The position numbers and the translations under genes are program-made. Of a DNA stretch of 64,000 bases, positions 30,940-41,410 are shown piece after piece. The DNA comes from Fragilaria radians (Eukaryota; Bacillariophyta; Fragilariophyceae; Fragilariales; Fragilariaceae): contig CAAAJI010000052.1 in the NCBI GenBank assembly GCA_900642245.1, positions 150,163 to 214,162 on the forward strand, in the 5' to 3' direction. The notes under the pieces were generated by a model. It did no database searches. It was not told the DNA's origin and saw only the letters and a program-made list of their open reading frames with translations. The first letter of the stretch is position 1, and each line of letters starts with the position of its first letter.

Positions 30940-32225
30940 GTGGTCATACGACTGGAGGAATTTATTGTATTTATTGCCGCAAGCCGGAACATATCAAGCA
31001 ATATACTGTCTCAAACTCAAGAAAAGGGACTCAGGGCTCAACAATAAAAATTATAACCCTTCTGGTAACTGTAATTAATCGCGATCGAGAAAACTACGAG
31101 ACACCAGATATGGTTTTTACAGGAACATTGGATGCAGAAAGATTTGAAGACGACATTTGGATTTATGATAGTGGTGCAAGTTCACACTATTGTGCTTCAA
31201 ATAGAGGCATCTTTGATGTTCAAGATATTAATGAGAACATTCTAGTTGGAAATGGGGATTTCTTACATGCAACGAAGATTGGTAGTCTCAAGTGCAGATT
31301 CATTCAAATTGATGGAATAACTTTTAATATCATTCTTCACAGTGTTTAAGTTTGTCCCAGATCTTTGGGTAAATCTATTCACTATCAATCAAGCGTTAAG
31401 GAAAGGCCATAAGATTAGCAATAATAAAATCACCATCTAGTTGAGCATAGGATTGACTAAATCACTGTTGATAGAGTTTTCAAGGCCAAGGATCGAGCGG
31501 TATCGGGAATAACAATGATAGCCTACAACAATCCTGTTGCTTATTCCGCTGTGAATACTGTTTTTGAGAAAGGTGTTGATATCAATACGTTTCATAAGAT
31601 GTTAAGGTCATTGTGGTGCAGACAGGTTGGAAAAGACAGCAAATGTGCATGGTTTCAGGTTGATTGGAGAATATAAAATGTGCAAGGAATGTCCAATTTC
31701 AAAAGCTAGCCAGAAGAATGTGAAGAAAGAGTGGAAGTGAGGAAGTCAAATCCCTGGAGAAAGACTCTACATTGACATTACCTCCGTTAAAAATGATAGC
31801 TATGGTGGATCCAAGTTTTGGGTCTTAATTCTTGCCAATTATACTGATTATTGTTGGGGTTTATTCCTAAAACATAAGGCTGACCTGAAGGATAAGATGT
31901 TTACATTATTAACTGATTTAAAAATCGCGGGAATCGAGGTCAAGTACATTTGTTGTGATGATTTCGGAGAGAATAAGGCCTTTATAACGATTATTGGTCA
32001 AATAGTTATTTGATAAAGTTTAAATTTTCTGGTCCAAGGACTCCAAAACGTAATGGTCAAGTTGAGAGAAAGTGCCGGACGCTTTATGTTGATACTAGGT
32101 ATCACTTTGTTCGCTCGAATGTGGAAGACGGAATCGTAAAAGTTGAATTCATAAATTCCAGTGAAAATGATTCCAATATATTCAGTAATACTGTAAGTCA
32201 AGAAACTACGAAAGGCATGCAATGA
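30940..32225 (+). pseudogene. Copia D second zinc knuckle, protease and integrase remnants
   Basis: After the nested insertion the plus strand continues with CIYCRKPEHIKQ, a knuckle missing its last Cys. Next is a protease with an intact IWIYDSGASSHYC (about 31157-31195) in an open stretch 31110-31346. Then come CKECPISKAS and PGERLYIDI around 31690-31780, LTDLKIAGIEVKYICCDD (about 31915-31965, second catalytic Asp retained) and GPRTPKRNGQVERKCRTLY with the catalytic Glu near 32060. Several stops and frame shifts occur. RT is absent before the 3' LTR. Confidence 0.8.
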
Positions 32226-32281
32226 AATTTCTTGGGAGTATTGAAGACTTTAGGAGTGAATGAACGTTTCGGTCTACAAAG

Positions 32282-32498
32282 GGTATTGGAGATACCCCTT
32301 ATGTTCATTCAAAAATTAGTTTTTTATGTTTAGGTTATCCATTACGGATATTTATAGTTGATGAAATGTGTAAGTCCGCAAATCAATGTGTCAGCAATAA
32401 AGGAAAGATAAAAATTAGTAATCACAACGTTTAGTGCAACTTACGTTTGCTTTCAATCCTCTTCATCTTTCATCGTCTAAATAGAGGATTTGCTAGCA
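32282..32498 (+). repeat. 3' LTR of copia D (edges approximate)
   Basis: Aligned with 24838-25033. It ends GCTAGCA. The flank (32499-32560) resumes the dispersed repeat seen uninterrupted at 19571-19630. Confidence 0.65.
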
Positions 32499-32736
32499 AA
32501 CTGTTATGCATTGAGTTTCAGTGGATTGAACTATCGCATCTTCAAAGTTATCAATTTGAGCTCAAGTCTACTTGAATAACTGATACGTTAATTTTTGCAA
32601 AGCGTTCTTGAACTCTATCTTCATTAAGATCATCACAAAACAGCTAATGTTTAATCATGCCACGGTGAGGATATGAGAAATCCAATGCTAGGTTTGAAAA
32701 GACATGATCAATATGGGGACATGTCTGCCATGACCT

Positions 32737-35700
32737 GGTAGCAATGAGAACCATGGCTACTGATTTGTAGCAGTAGAGGTCAATTGAGTTTCAAGATTAG
32801 ATTATGTGTAACTTTGTAGAAATCCTATGATAACCTCTTCGACTATGTATGAAAAGTCCTACATGCTGTGGACTGGACATGCTGTTGCAAATTTAGGGAA
32901 ATGCTAGATGAATATATCAGACAAGCAACACTAAGTAATGTAAACAAGCGGGTACCAGCTGTCTCATATTTTGCTTAGTGGAAATCCCCTAAGTAACTGG
33001 CAAAATGTCTTATCTTACTTGACGGAAAACCATGTTTGGAATGAGGACTCCTTTCAAGAGGCCCTATGCGCTTTTGCGCTTAACTATTGTTGTTCATCCA
33101 CCCGACAGGAATAAAAGAGGTTCATGAAAAGACACTTGAAACCCCCCGGAGGACAAATGACCACAGCATTAGAATCTCCAGCAATTCAACGTTTACTTAC
33201 AATATATACCTGGAACAGGAAGCAAGTTCAATTTGGACAACATTTGAGAGATGATATTTAATTCTCTACCTAATCACATTCACATAGTTACTGCAACATC
33301 CGACAATAAGTGGGAATTGGATACAGAGGTCTGCGCCTACTTCAATTGCCTACTTGTAAATAGTGCGCTGGTGCGGGGCAACAAAGAGGCAAATAAACCT
33401 GCCTCCAACAAGCAGATTACTAACAACAGTATGAAAAATTCAATTAAGAAAATAATTCTAAACGCGAAACATCCTCCCATTCCAAGACCAAAAACGTCCA
33501 GTGCCAGTCCTGTAATATGAAAGGTAACAATGATGACACATGCTGCTTCAAGTTGAAGGCCATGCAAGAGCCCATGCAAAACAAAACAAATGGCACAACA
33601 GAAAAAGGCAAGCAAAACTTCAAATGAGGCATTTGCGGTTGAACAGGAAATGTCCAATATTTTGGATGCCACTGATGACGTAAATGGGATGCCTGAGATG
33701 CAGGAATTTCTTGAGAACGTGGAGGCTGACGTATTTAACCCTTATGTCATCCTAAAAAATTCCAAAACATGACTAACAATACTGAATTTACAGTTGCATG
33801 ACTAGAAGTAGCAGTAGTAATTAAGAGTAGAAGTTTCAAAGATTTTAGTACTTAAAAATGTCTTATTAAAATCAAATTGTCCACAACCAAAGTAATTCAA
33901 ACAGCATCAAAAATGAAGCAAAAAATCATGGAAAATGAATTCAGTAAATTTTGACACAAATGCAATGTGCGAACTGCAAAGAAGAAAGGAAACGTATTAG
34001 TGAGGTTTGAACCCACTAACCTCAGAATAGTTTAGCCTAAGAATTACTTAAGGAAAATGAAATATGTTAACTTAAACAGTTGGGTTCGACAATAAGGTCC
34101 AACATCAATTATTCAACGCAATAACTAAAACCCTAGGTTAGTTAATTAAACTAACAGTGCGGTTAAAACGGCCTATCGAAAAAAGGGCTTATTTACAAGT
34201 GCCAAAGTGCACTCCAGATTCACTGGAAATTTCAGTGATCATGATTGAATCCTTGGAGGGATTGAATCAGTTTACTTCAGCAACTAAAAAGTTTTATATT
34301 TAATTGAATTACACTTCTATCACCTATACCACATTTGGATGCTTTCCACAGGCCTAATCGGTGGCATAGTGCACAAAATATGACATTCAACTCACCTTCT
34401 TGCTGATCGACTTTGCCCCAAGTCAAGAAATTGAATGCATGATCATCGGTAGAGACTTACAGCATCCCATAGGCATTAACATTATTGAAGTTCCGATGCA
34501 AACTGAGAATTCAAAATTAGTTGATTTAGATTATATAAATAGCAACCACGAAATGGTAGTTTTTACAATTACATCATCAATGATGGATGCTATATATGAA
34601 AAGGCAGATTTAGACACCTATCTTAATTTATTTATTCATTTAGACGCAAACCAAAAAATTGACTTGAAGTCATTGTTAATTAAGTATAAGCCCTATTTGA
34701 TGGTTCTTTAGGAAAGTGGAAAACAGACTCAGAAGATTTGCAATTAAAACTAGGAGTAATGCCTTTTCACTTATCTCCTTTCCCAGTCCAGAAAATGCAC
34801 TAACAAACACTTCTTTGAGAAATTAAAAGAGAGTTTTAAAACCTCAAGTTGAGTTGGAGTATCAATCTCCTTCATATATAATTCCTAAGAAAAACGGTAC
34901 TGTATGTGTAGAATCAGATTTTAGAGTATTAAACTTGAAACTTCAATGAGTTGCTTTTCCATTTTTCAAAGTAAAATTAATCAATTAATGAATGGACTCG
35001 ACTATGTACGAGCTCACTTAGACGATATTTTAATTGTAACAAAATACTTATGACAATCATATAAATAAATTAGACACTGTCTTGCAAAAGCTATATACAG
35101 CAAACCTAAAATCAATATTGAAAAACGCACATTTGCTACAACGTCGTTTGAATACTTATTATTTCATATTACGATGTCCGTTATGTGTCAATACTATGTG
35201 CCCTTATTCAGTAACTACAAAACATGATAAGGAGCTAAATTTATTAGCAATAACAATTTAGGACCCTGCGACAGGCTATTTTGAAGTTGCCAAAATACGG
35301 GACAAGACAGGCTTGGAAACGGCTAAAGTTTAGACCAAATATTGTTCTGTTGTTATTCACAACCGTTATGCTGCATAACAGATAATGGTATTGCATTCCT
35401 AGGGACAGAATTTCAGGAATTGCTTAGATTGTACAGAGTACAACGCGTACCTACGACTTTTGAAAATCCGCAAGCAGATTTTGTTGAACATCTTCATCAT
35501 ACATTAGGTAACATGATTCATACCTATGAATAGAAAATTTGAATTCAATGATAATGACCTTGGTCACAAATATTGTCTAATTGCGCATGGGCAATAAGAT
35601 CCACAGCTCATAGCACTTTAGATGCTACCCCAGCACAGATCATGTTTGGAAAAGGTATGTTATTTGACTTGCCTTTTACAACATTTGAAAGTACTAAACA

Positions 35701-36030
35701 AAGATTCTGATCTAAATGTATATTTGTAAAAACAATAAAGAATTAAATATGACTATAATATTGATAATCTAATTTTATTGGATCGAGGAACACTGCAACG
35801 CAAGCTAGTTCCAATACGTGATGAGCCCTACCAAGTCATTAGAGTTATTCAAACGGTACTCTAAAATGTGAAAGGGCATCTATGTACAAAGAGTCTCTAT
35901 ATGGAGATGCATTCCTTTTTTAAGAGCTCCAACAAAGGAAGCGACCCGGTAGCAATGAGAACCGTGGCTACTTATTTAGCTGCAGGAGAGGTCGATTGAG
36001 ATCCAAGATAAGATTAGGCGTGTAAATTAT
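32737..36030 (+). mobile_element. Degenerate Ty3/gypsy element F
   Basis: Direct repeats at about 32737-32820 and 35943-36030 (GGTAGCAATGAGAACC, then GGCTACT, then GAGGTC-ATTGAG) look like LTR starts. Between them the plus strand shows gypsy-order remnants: gag-like residues from about 33120; a protease C-terminus with MIIGRDLQHPIGINI (34440); the RT N-terminus GKWKTDSEDLQLKLGVMPFH (34717-34775); fragments of RT (DYVRAHLDDILIV near 35000); and integrase around 35180-35560 (PYSVTTKHDKELNLLAI, DPATGYFEVAKIRDKTG, CITDNGIAFLGTEFQELLR). A closing LDRGTLQRKLVPIRDEPYQV block lies near 35775-35840. Stops and deletions throughout make it non-functional. Confidence 0.7.
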
Positions 36031-36791
36031 TAGTCTCATACATTCTTTTTGTGAACTTACCTTTCTTCCACGTTAACAAAGTATGCAATGCCCATTCGAA
36101 AAGATAGAATTGCTACTGGTTTGATTGTTGGGACTAAAACTGAAATCAATGGTTTTTATTCTTCTGTTTCAAAAGCGGAATTTTGCTCTTCCCATATAAT
36201 CCTTTACCGAGGTACACTGTGAATTACTTAGTCAGATAATTCTTGCCAGCCGAATAATAGGGTTCGATTAGGTAACGAATTTGTGTATAAATCTTCTGCT
36301 TAAATGAATTTTGTTTAGCTAAATAAGCGCCATATTACGAATTTTGTAAGAAAACTATGGATTTCTAACATGACCAATAATTGTTTACTGCCTACAGGCC
36401 CAAGACTAGACGTAATCAGTCGCTAATATCTGCTTTAGCTAGGTCCCGAACTAAGTCTCTAGGACATGAGCGTGAACAATATATTTTTTTCAACTCCTAA
36501 CACGCTGCTTATCATATGACCACAATACTCTATGCAATATTGAGATAGAAAAATGATGCCTTAATGAAAGTCTAATCTTATTTTTCAAGCCTAATTGATC
36601 AGAGCCTTGATTTCGAAATATGTTTCATCCTGTGATAGGTTTTCAACCTTACAATTAAGAGTTGTAATGAATTTCGGGAATGCGTTACTTTCTGTACTCG
36701 TGAAACAAAAATTCACACTTTGTAACAGACTTGACGACAACATTTTTTGCTACTGTCAAACACATAATTTGATCTTGGCCGATATCATCAG
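36031..36791. other. Intergenic with repeat fragments
   Basis: Contains the rest of the gypsy F right flank and a dispersed motif TAGGTCCCGAACTAAGTCTC at 36440-36459, shared with 21239-21258. Compared with that site, about 75 bp is inserted between GACATGAG and AGATAGAAAAAT. No gene is visible. The promoter of the 36792 gene must lie at its right end. Confidence 0.45.
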
Positions 36792-38495
36792 ATGAATAGC
36801 ATTCATCGTGGTTTCCCCAAACTGTGGTCATCTGATGTCACACGCAAAGAAAAAGAAGGTGGGCATCATCACCATCTTCACCATCGACACCATCTCAATC
36901 TTACTGCAATCCCAGAATCGCAAGGCGTAGAAGGAGAAGAATCAAACGCTCTATTTTCAGAACTAGAATTAGTACCAGAGAAAAGAAATTACCAAAATGG
37001 GCAAGGATTACGACAACAGAAACAGCATCATCAGAATAAAGATCATCGTGCTCTTGTTTACGACTCGAATAAGAAAACAAAAATGTCTCAGAAAAATGAA
37101 GATTTTGATGCTGACAAATCCGCGGGAGAGAATCACATGATTGAGCACAATCGCTACAGAAAGGAATACGATAGAATGGTCACCAATGAAGCAATTTATG
37201 ATTCTCAAATTATGTCACAAATTCACTCCAGTTGCGATATGGAGCTAGATTTGGTCAAACAGATGGGAAAAGCATTCCAAAATCACAAGACTTTATGGAA
37301 TTCCGCTCTGATAGACTACATTTCTCAAAGGCTATCAAGACATGACAACGAAGATGAAGATGCTAACAACAATAACCGATGTTCTAAGAATGAAGAGGAC
37401 ATCCAAACCTATCAACATGAAGACGAAATGGATAATGAGGATCTACAAGTATTTCATAAATCTCAGTCGAATACCGATTCCGAAATCTTGGAACCAGAAT
37501 CTCATCCAGTTCACGAAAATGATCTCCTCTCGAAGGATCCGACGAAAATTCAACAGCGAAAACGTTTTCATCAACTACAGCAAACGAAAGGCATCGAGGA
37601 ACCAACCCACATTCCACCGATTTGTAAAGCCTTGCATTCCGCTCATCTTATATCTCATATCAATCTGTACACGAAGACACTCTGCCTAGATCTCTGTCGT
37701 GTAGAAACGATTATTCCACTTCGACGCACGAATCGCATGAGAGAGATGACAAAAGACTTGCAAACCCGAAGCAATGTTGGCGATAATGATTATCACATCC
37801 ATCTACCGAAACAATTAAGCCTATCTCAGTTGCCCAACTTTCAATACGGACGTCATGCTGATGATGGCCCACTATTTGGTATCTATAAACAAGTCCTATC
37901 TATGGATATTCTGCAGTTAGATACTCCTACTCAACAGAAATTTCACCAAGCCACATCCACATTCTATCCAGCAGCAAAACTGTACCGAAGAATGTCCATC
38001 TACTTCTATAACGATTATGCCAAACGCATTCGTAAATTTCTTCAAGCTCATCCCAATTGCAACTATTACTGCTCTCTCATGGAAATTCCCGCGATATGTA
38101 TTTTTCCCTATCGTACCCAACCATGCGGATGGTTTGCCGATGACTTGTCGGAATACGTCGTGTGCATTGGTGGCAAGAGTCGCTGTTGCGTAAAGGAGGG
38201 GACTAACCGATTACATTTTGAACACCAAGACATGAAAATTGTTTTGTTAGCTGTTTCAATTCCAGTGGAACCTAATTCTGTACCTTCTTCCGCGGAATAT
38301 ATACTCGGCCCCTCAGCTATGGCGGAATCTCCGTCCGCAAATCTACGAGAAGCCCTGCAAAATTGGAAAGTTCATCATGGAATCCTACCTGATCCTGCTG
38401 CCAAAGTAGAAACCTTAATGGATGAAGTTCCACAAGACGAACCTCCATCTAAGCGTCCTCGGAAAATGCGTTACACAGAACTTGTAAGTTATTGA
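36792..38495 (+). CDS. Unrecognised 567-residue basic/acidic protein
   Basis: One long open frame from a true ATG at 36792. The N-terminus has a His-rich stretch (GGHHHHLHHRHH, about 23-35). Residues 40-260 are polar and low-complexity with acidic runs. Residues 280-520 look globular: PICKALHSAHLISHINLYTK, then a Cys/aromatic-rich part (NCNYYCSLMEIPAICIFP, TQPCGWFADDL, YVVCIGGKSRCCVKE) near 420-485. A basic KRPRK near the C-terminus (about 555) could be a nuclear signal. I find no transmembrane segment, signal peptide or known motif and assign no function. A POT1-like gene follows on the same strand, but the assembly gap hides the junction; the last codons (ELVSY) sit 125 bases before it, and a splice donor-like GTAAGT overlaps them (CTTGTAAGTTATTGA), so the protein may continue into the gap. 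Confidence 0.7.
   Translation: MNSIHRGFPKLWSSDVTRKEKEGGHHHHLHHRHHLNLTAIPESQGVEGEESNALFSELELVPEKRNYQNGQGLRQQKQHHQNKDHRALVYDSNKKTKMSQKNEDFDADKSAGENHMIEHNRYRKEYDRMVTNEAIYDSQIMSQIHSSCDMELDLVKQMGKAFQNHKTLWNSALIDYISQRLSRHDNEDEDANNNNRCSKNEEDIQTYQHEDEMDNEDLQVFHKSQSNTDSEILEPESHPVHENDLLSKDPTKIQQRKRFHQLQQTKGIEEPTHIPPICKALHSAHLISHINLYTKTLCLDLCRVETIIPLRRTNRMREMTKDLQTRSNVGDNDYHIHLPKQLSLSQLPNFQYGRHADDGPLFGIYKQVLSMDILQLDTPTQQKFHQATSTFYPAAKLYRRMSIYFYNDYAKRIRKFLQAHPNCNYYCSLMEIPAICIFPYRTQPCGWFADDLSEYVVCIGGKSRCCVKEGTNRLHFEHQDMKIVLLAVSIPVEPNSVPSSAEYILGPSAMAESPSANLREALQNWKVHHGILPDPAAKVETLMDEVPQDEPPSKRPRKMRYTELVSY
38484..38489 (+). promoter_or_regulatory. Possible splice donor overlapping the end of the 567-aa frame
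   Basis: GTAAGT at 38484-38489 is a consensus donor lying four codons before the apparent stop. If used, the 36792 frame would join an exon in or beyond the N gap, possibly that of the POT1-like gene. This is undecidable from the sequence. Confidence 0.3.
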
Positions 38496-38619
38496 AGCCT
38501 CTTCGGAAAAGGGTTGCCTTTCCTAATGTTATGGAATCTTTTCTCTGTTTTTGATATGTCATCCTCACAATTCCGTTCTTTAAGCTTCAACTTCCTCAGA
38601 TACTTTCCAGTCACAATCG

Positions 38620-39217
38620 NNNNNNNNNNNNNNNNNNNNNNNNNNNNNNNNNNNNNNNNNNNNNNNNNNNNNNNNNNNNNNNNNNNNNNNNNNNNNNNNN
38701 NNNNNNNNNNNNNNNNNNNNNNNNNNNNNNNNNNNNNNNNNNNNNNNNNNNNNNNNNNNNNNNNNNNNNNNNNNNNNNNNNNNNNNNNNNNNNNNNNNNN
38801 NNNNNNNNNNNNNNNNNNNNNNNNNNNNNNNNNNNNNNNNNNNNNNNNNNNNNNNNNNNNNNNNNNNNNNNNNNNNNNNNNNNNNNNNNNNNNNNNNNNN
38901 NNNNNNNNNNNNNNNNNNNNNNNNNNNNNNNNNNNNNNNNNNNNNNNNNNNNNNNNNNNNNNNNNNNNNNNNNNNNNNNNNNNNNNNNNNNNNNNNNNNN
39001 NNNNNNNNNNNNNNNNNNNNNNNNNNNNNNNNNNNNNNNNNNNNNNNNNNNNNNNNNNNNNNNNNNNNNNNNNNNNNNNNNNNNNNNNNNNNNNNNNNNN
39101 NNNNNNNNNNNNNNNNNNNNNNNNNNNNNNNNNNNNNNNNNNNNNNNNNNNNNNNNNNNNNNNNNNNNNNNNNNNNNNNNNNNNNNNNNNNNNNNNNNNN
39201 NNNNNNNNNNNNNNNNN
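38620..39217. other. Assembly gap (598 N)
   Basis: Undetermined bases. They hide the 5' part of the POT1-like gene and the true 3' end of the upstream gene. Confidence 1.
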
Positions 39218-40123
39218 AAAAGGCTATTATATCTTTGTACTTTACTGTAATGAATTTGAATAAAGATTCATTTGGTTATGATACTGAGAAGCTAAATGAA
39301 ATTCGATGTGTTTGTGGCCAAGTTGTGAACTTGGCCATCTGGGAAACTCCCCATTGGGAATATATTACGTCTCATATCAAAGTTGGCAACTTTATTAGAC
39401 TTCAAAACGTTCAAAAAGAGTTGCTAAATAATAATAAAATAGGTGAGTGTATGTCGTTGACCACTTTGCTTTGATGTTTGAATTCTTTCTAACCTATTGA
39501 CAGGTCTTGCAGCACATGCAAAAACTTGGCTTTATCTACTACCGGATACAGCCCTTGAAGTTCAAGATTTATTGAGAAATCACCAAAGAAGGTTGGAAAG
39601 TATCAAGGACTATAACCCCAACAGCGGCTTACTTCCCCTTACGGTGTCCAATACTCCTGTTGTCGATTATGCACATATTGAAAATTCAGATATATCACCT
39701 ATGGTAAAGGAATCCCCGAAATCACATAGAGTAAATTTCATATCCGTTCTGGAAGCATGTGAGGATGATGAAGCATGCTTTCAGGGAAAGTTTCGGATTA
39801 AGGAAATCCTGCCAGATTGCAAAGGGAGACTACAGAGTCTATGTCGGCGTATTCAAGGCCAATTGTTGTATCAATTTGTGATAAACATTGAGGATGACTC
39901 TGGAGCAATGGTTAATATACTAGTGCTCGGGAAAGTTGGAAATTCTCTGTTTGGTATGGTTGCAGAAGAGTTGTGCAAGGAAGGTGTTGAACAAGGCTCT
40001 CAACGGATTGATGATATTTGCAAAGTTAACGTTTGGTGGAATGGCGTGATTGAAAGAAAGATACTGGACAGAGAAAACTTTTTTGTTTTGAAATCCATAC
40101 AAAAATGTTCTACGGCTCCATAA
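39218..40123 (+). CDS. POT1-like telomere-end protein, C-terminal part
   Basis: POT1 proteins bind single-stranded telomeric DNA through OB folds and protect chromosome ends. Two exons are visible: up to 39442, and 39504-40123, with a 61-bp GT-AG intron that keeps frame (I-G-L across the junction). Exon 1 holds an OB-fold strand set, HIKVGNFIRLQNVQKELLNN, matching the VGSFLRI-LHTKL segment after the DNA-binding OB folds of POT1. Exon 2 starts GLAAHAKTWLYLLPDTALEV, like the human HLHGGTSYGRGIRVLP stretch. It continues with KFRIKEILPDCKGRLQSLCRR (third OB fold) and LLYQFVINIEDDSGAMVNIL, like human [21 protein letters not shown]. The 5' half is in the gap, so the start and true length are unknown. 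Similarity is at family level only; a general RPA-like OB protein is the main alternative. Confidence 0.7.
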
Positions 40124-40879
40124 GTTCAAGGCACAACTTTGGGTATTTTCATTACAAAGCTTTTCTTAAGATTTTAGTTACAATTCTAGAAAAGTGTTTG
40201 ATCTTTTTGTTGGCTCATTCTTTGAGCAAAATCCAAAAGGTCACAACAATACTTATCCTCATGACCTTCTCTATGAATGGTCAATATCATGTCTTTGTCT
40301 ATTTGCAAATGGCTTAGAACAAGATAGAGTTCTGAAACGGAAACTGTCTTTGAACACAAATTCATTTATTTTGGCGTTCTTATGTATACATTTTGACTGA
40401 TGTGAATTACTTGAATTTTCTGTTTACATCATCTTTTTCATATGTTCTTTCATATATGTGATTTTTGGAAAAAAGTTTCCAATAAATTGCTTTATTTCAT
40501 ACAACTTGGTAAATCTTCTCCTTTTCTTCTCTCTATGAGCATATTTTTCCTTTAATTCATAGAGAAATGATATCTAACACTTGTATTTGACTCATTTGCC
40601 CGTATACACAAAATCTGTAGCTGATATTGCTCTATTCCGATGACATGTACAACATTTTTCTTCATGAAAGGTATTCAAATGATACTCAAGATTCCTCTAC
40701 AAGTAGGAGCCAGCGTAAAAGACAATCTGACACGTTTAACCTATTTAGGCATTATCTTTATGGTCTGTAAAGAGTCTTTTGGATAACCTAGCAAGATATT
40801 CTTATATTCTTTGCAGGTTTCAATACTAGATAGCAACTCACGTTCTGTTGTGGCATATCTTCTTTGGGCCACGTTAAGT
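40124..40879. other. Intergenic, AT-rich
   Basis: The 3' flank of the POT1-like gene followed by low-complexity T-rich DNA. No gene or element is recognised before gypsy G starts. Confidence 0.45.
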
Positions 40880-41204
40880 TTACATGAATAAAAGGCTATG
40901 GGCTATCATTCTGCATAATAACTGCTCCCAACTGATGATCAGATGCATTGGTGTATATGTGGAATGGTTTATAAAAATCTGGGTATGCCAGAAGCACCTC
41001 AGTCTCAATAATCTTTTTGATTTTGTCAAATGCCTGTTGATGGCTTGGGAACCATTCCAATTTGACATTACTTGATATGAGACTAGTCAAAGGAGCTAGT
41101 AACTCACTCCTGCAAAACCATATGTCACGATAGTGATTGGCTATGCCAATGAATCAGCATAGCTCTTTCCTGGTATTTGGAGCCTTAATCTTAAGAATGG
41201 CTTC

Positions 41205-41410
41205 CACCTTGTGATATATTGGTTGGATGTCCTTTCAAATAATCCAGTAACTCAGGTACTCAATCTGTTCAGCAAAGAACTTTGATTTGGATGCATTGAC
41301 TCTCATACACCTTGTGATATATTGGTTGGATGTCCTTTCAAGTAATCCAGTAACCCAGGTACTCAATCTGTTCAGCAAAGAACTTTGATTTGGATGCATT
41401 GACTCTCATA
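41205..41410 (-). repeat. 103-bp tandem duplication inside gypsy G RT/RNase H
   Basis: Two adjacent units, 41205-41307 and 41308-41410, share CACCTTGTGATATATTGGTT through GACTCTCATA and differ at two or three positions. The unit length is not a multiple of three, so it also breaks the frame. Confidence 0.9.

Larger units (their letters stand above)
24838..32498 (+). mobile_element. Degenerate Ty1/copia element D, split by nested copia E
   Basis: Direct repeats at about 24838-25033 and 32282-32498 act as LTRs, sharing long blocks such as AGGTTATCCATTA and CCTCTTCATCTTTCAT. Internal plus-strand coding begins at 25163 with a gag start (MTELSTIRVIPF, then KSDEWPIWDERFLAKAKRFG) and ends with pol remnants by 32225. 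RT and RNase H are largely gone, so the element is internally deleted. Copia E (26071-30934) sits inside its gag zinc-knuckle region. A 14-bp perfect palindrome, CACGTTTAAACGTG, lies at 25032-25045 at the LTR/internal junction. Confidence 0.8.

Noticed and set aside
33990..34020. Minus-strand GGGTTCAAACCTC resembling a tRNA B box
   Set aside because: No A box or paired arms could be found at the right distance; it lies within gypsy F debris.
38514..39263. Open frame spanning the second run of N
   Set aside because: Same artefact; only the sequence after 39217 is usable and it belongs to the POT1-like gene.
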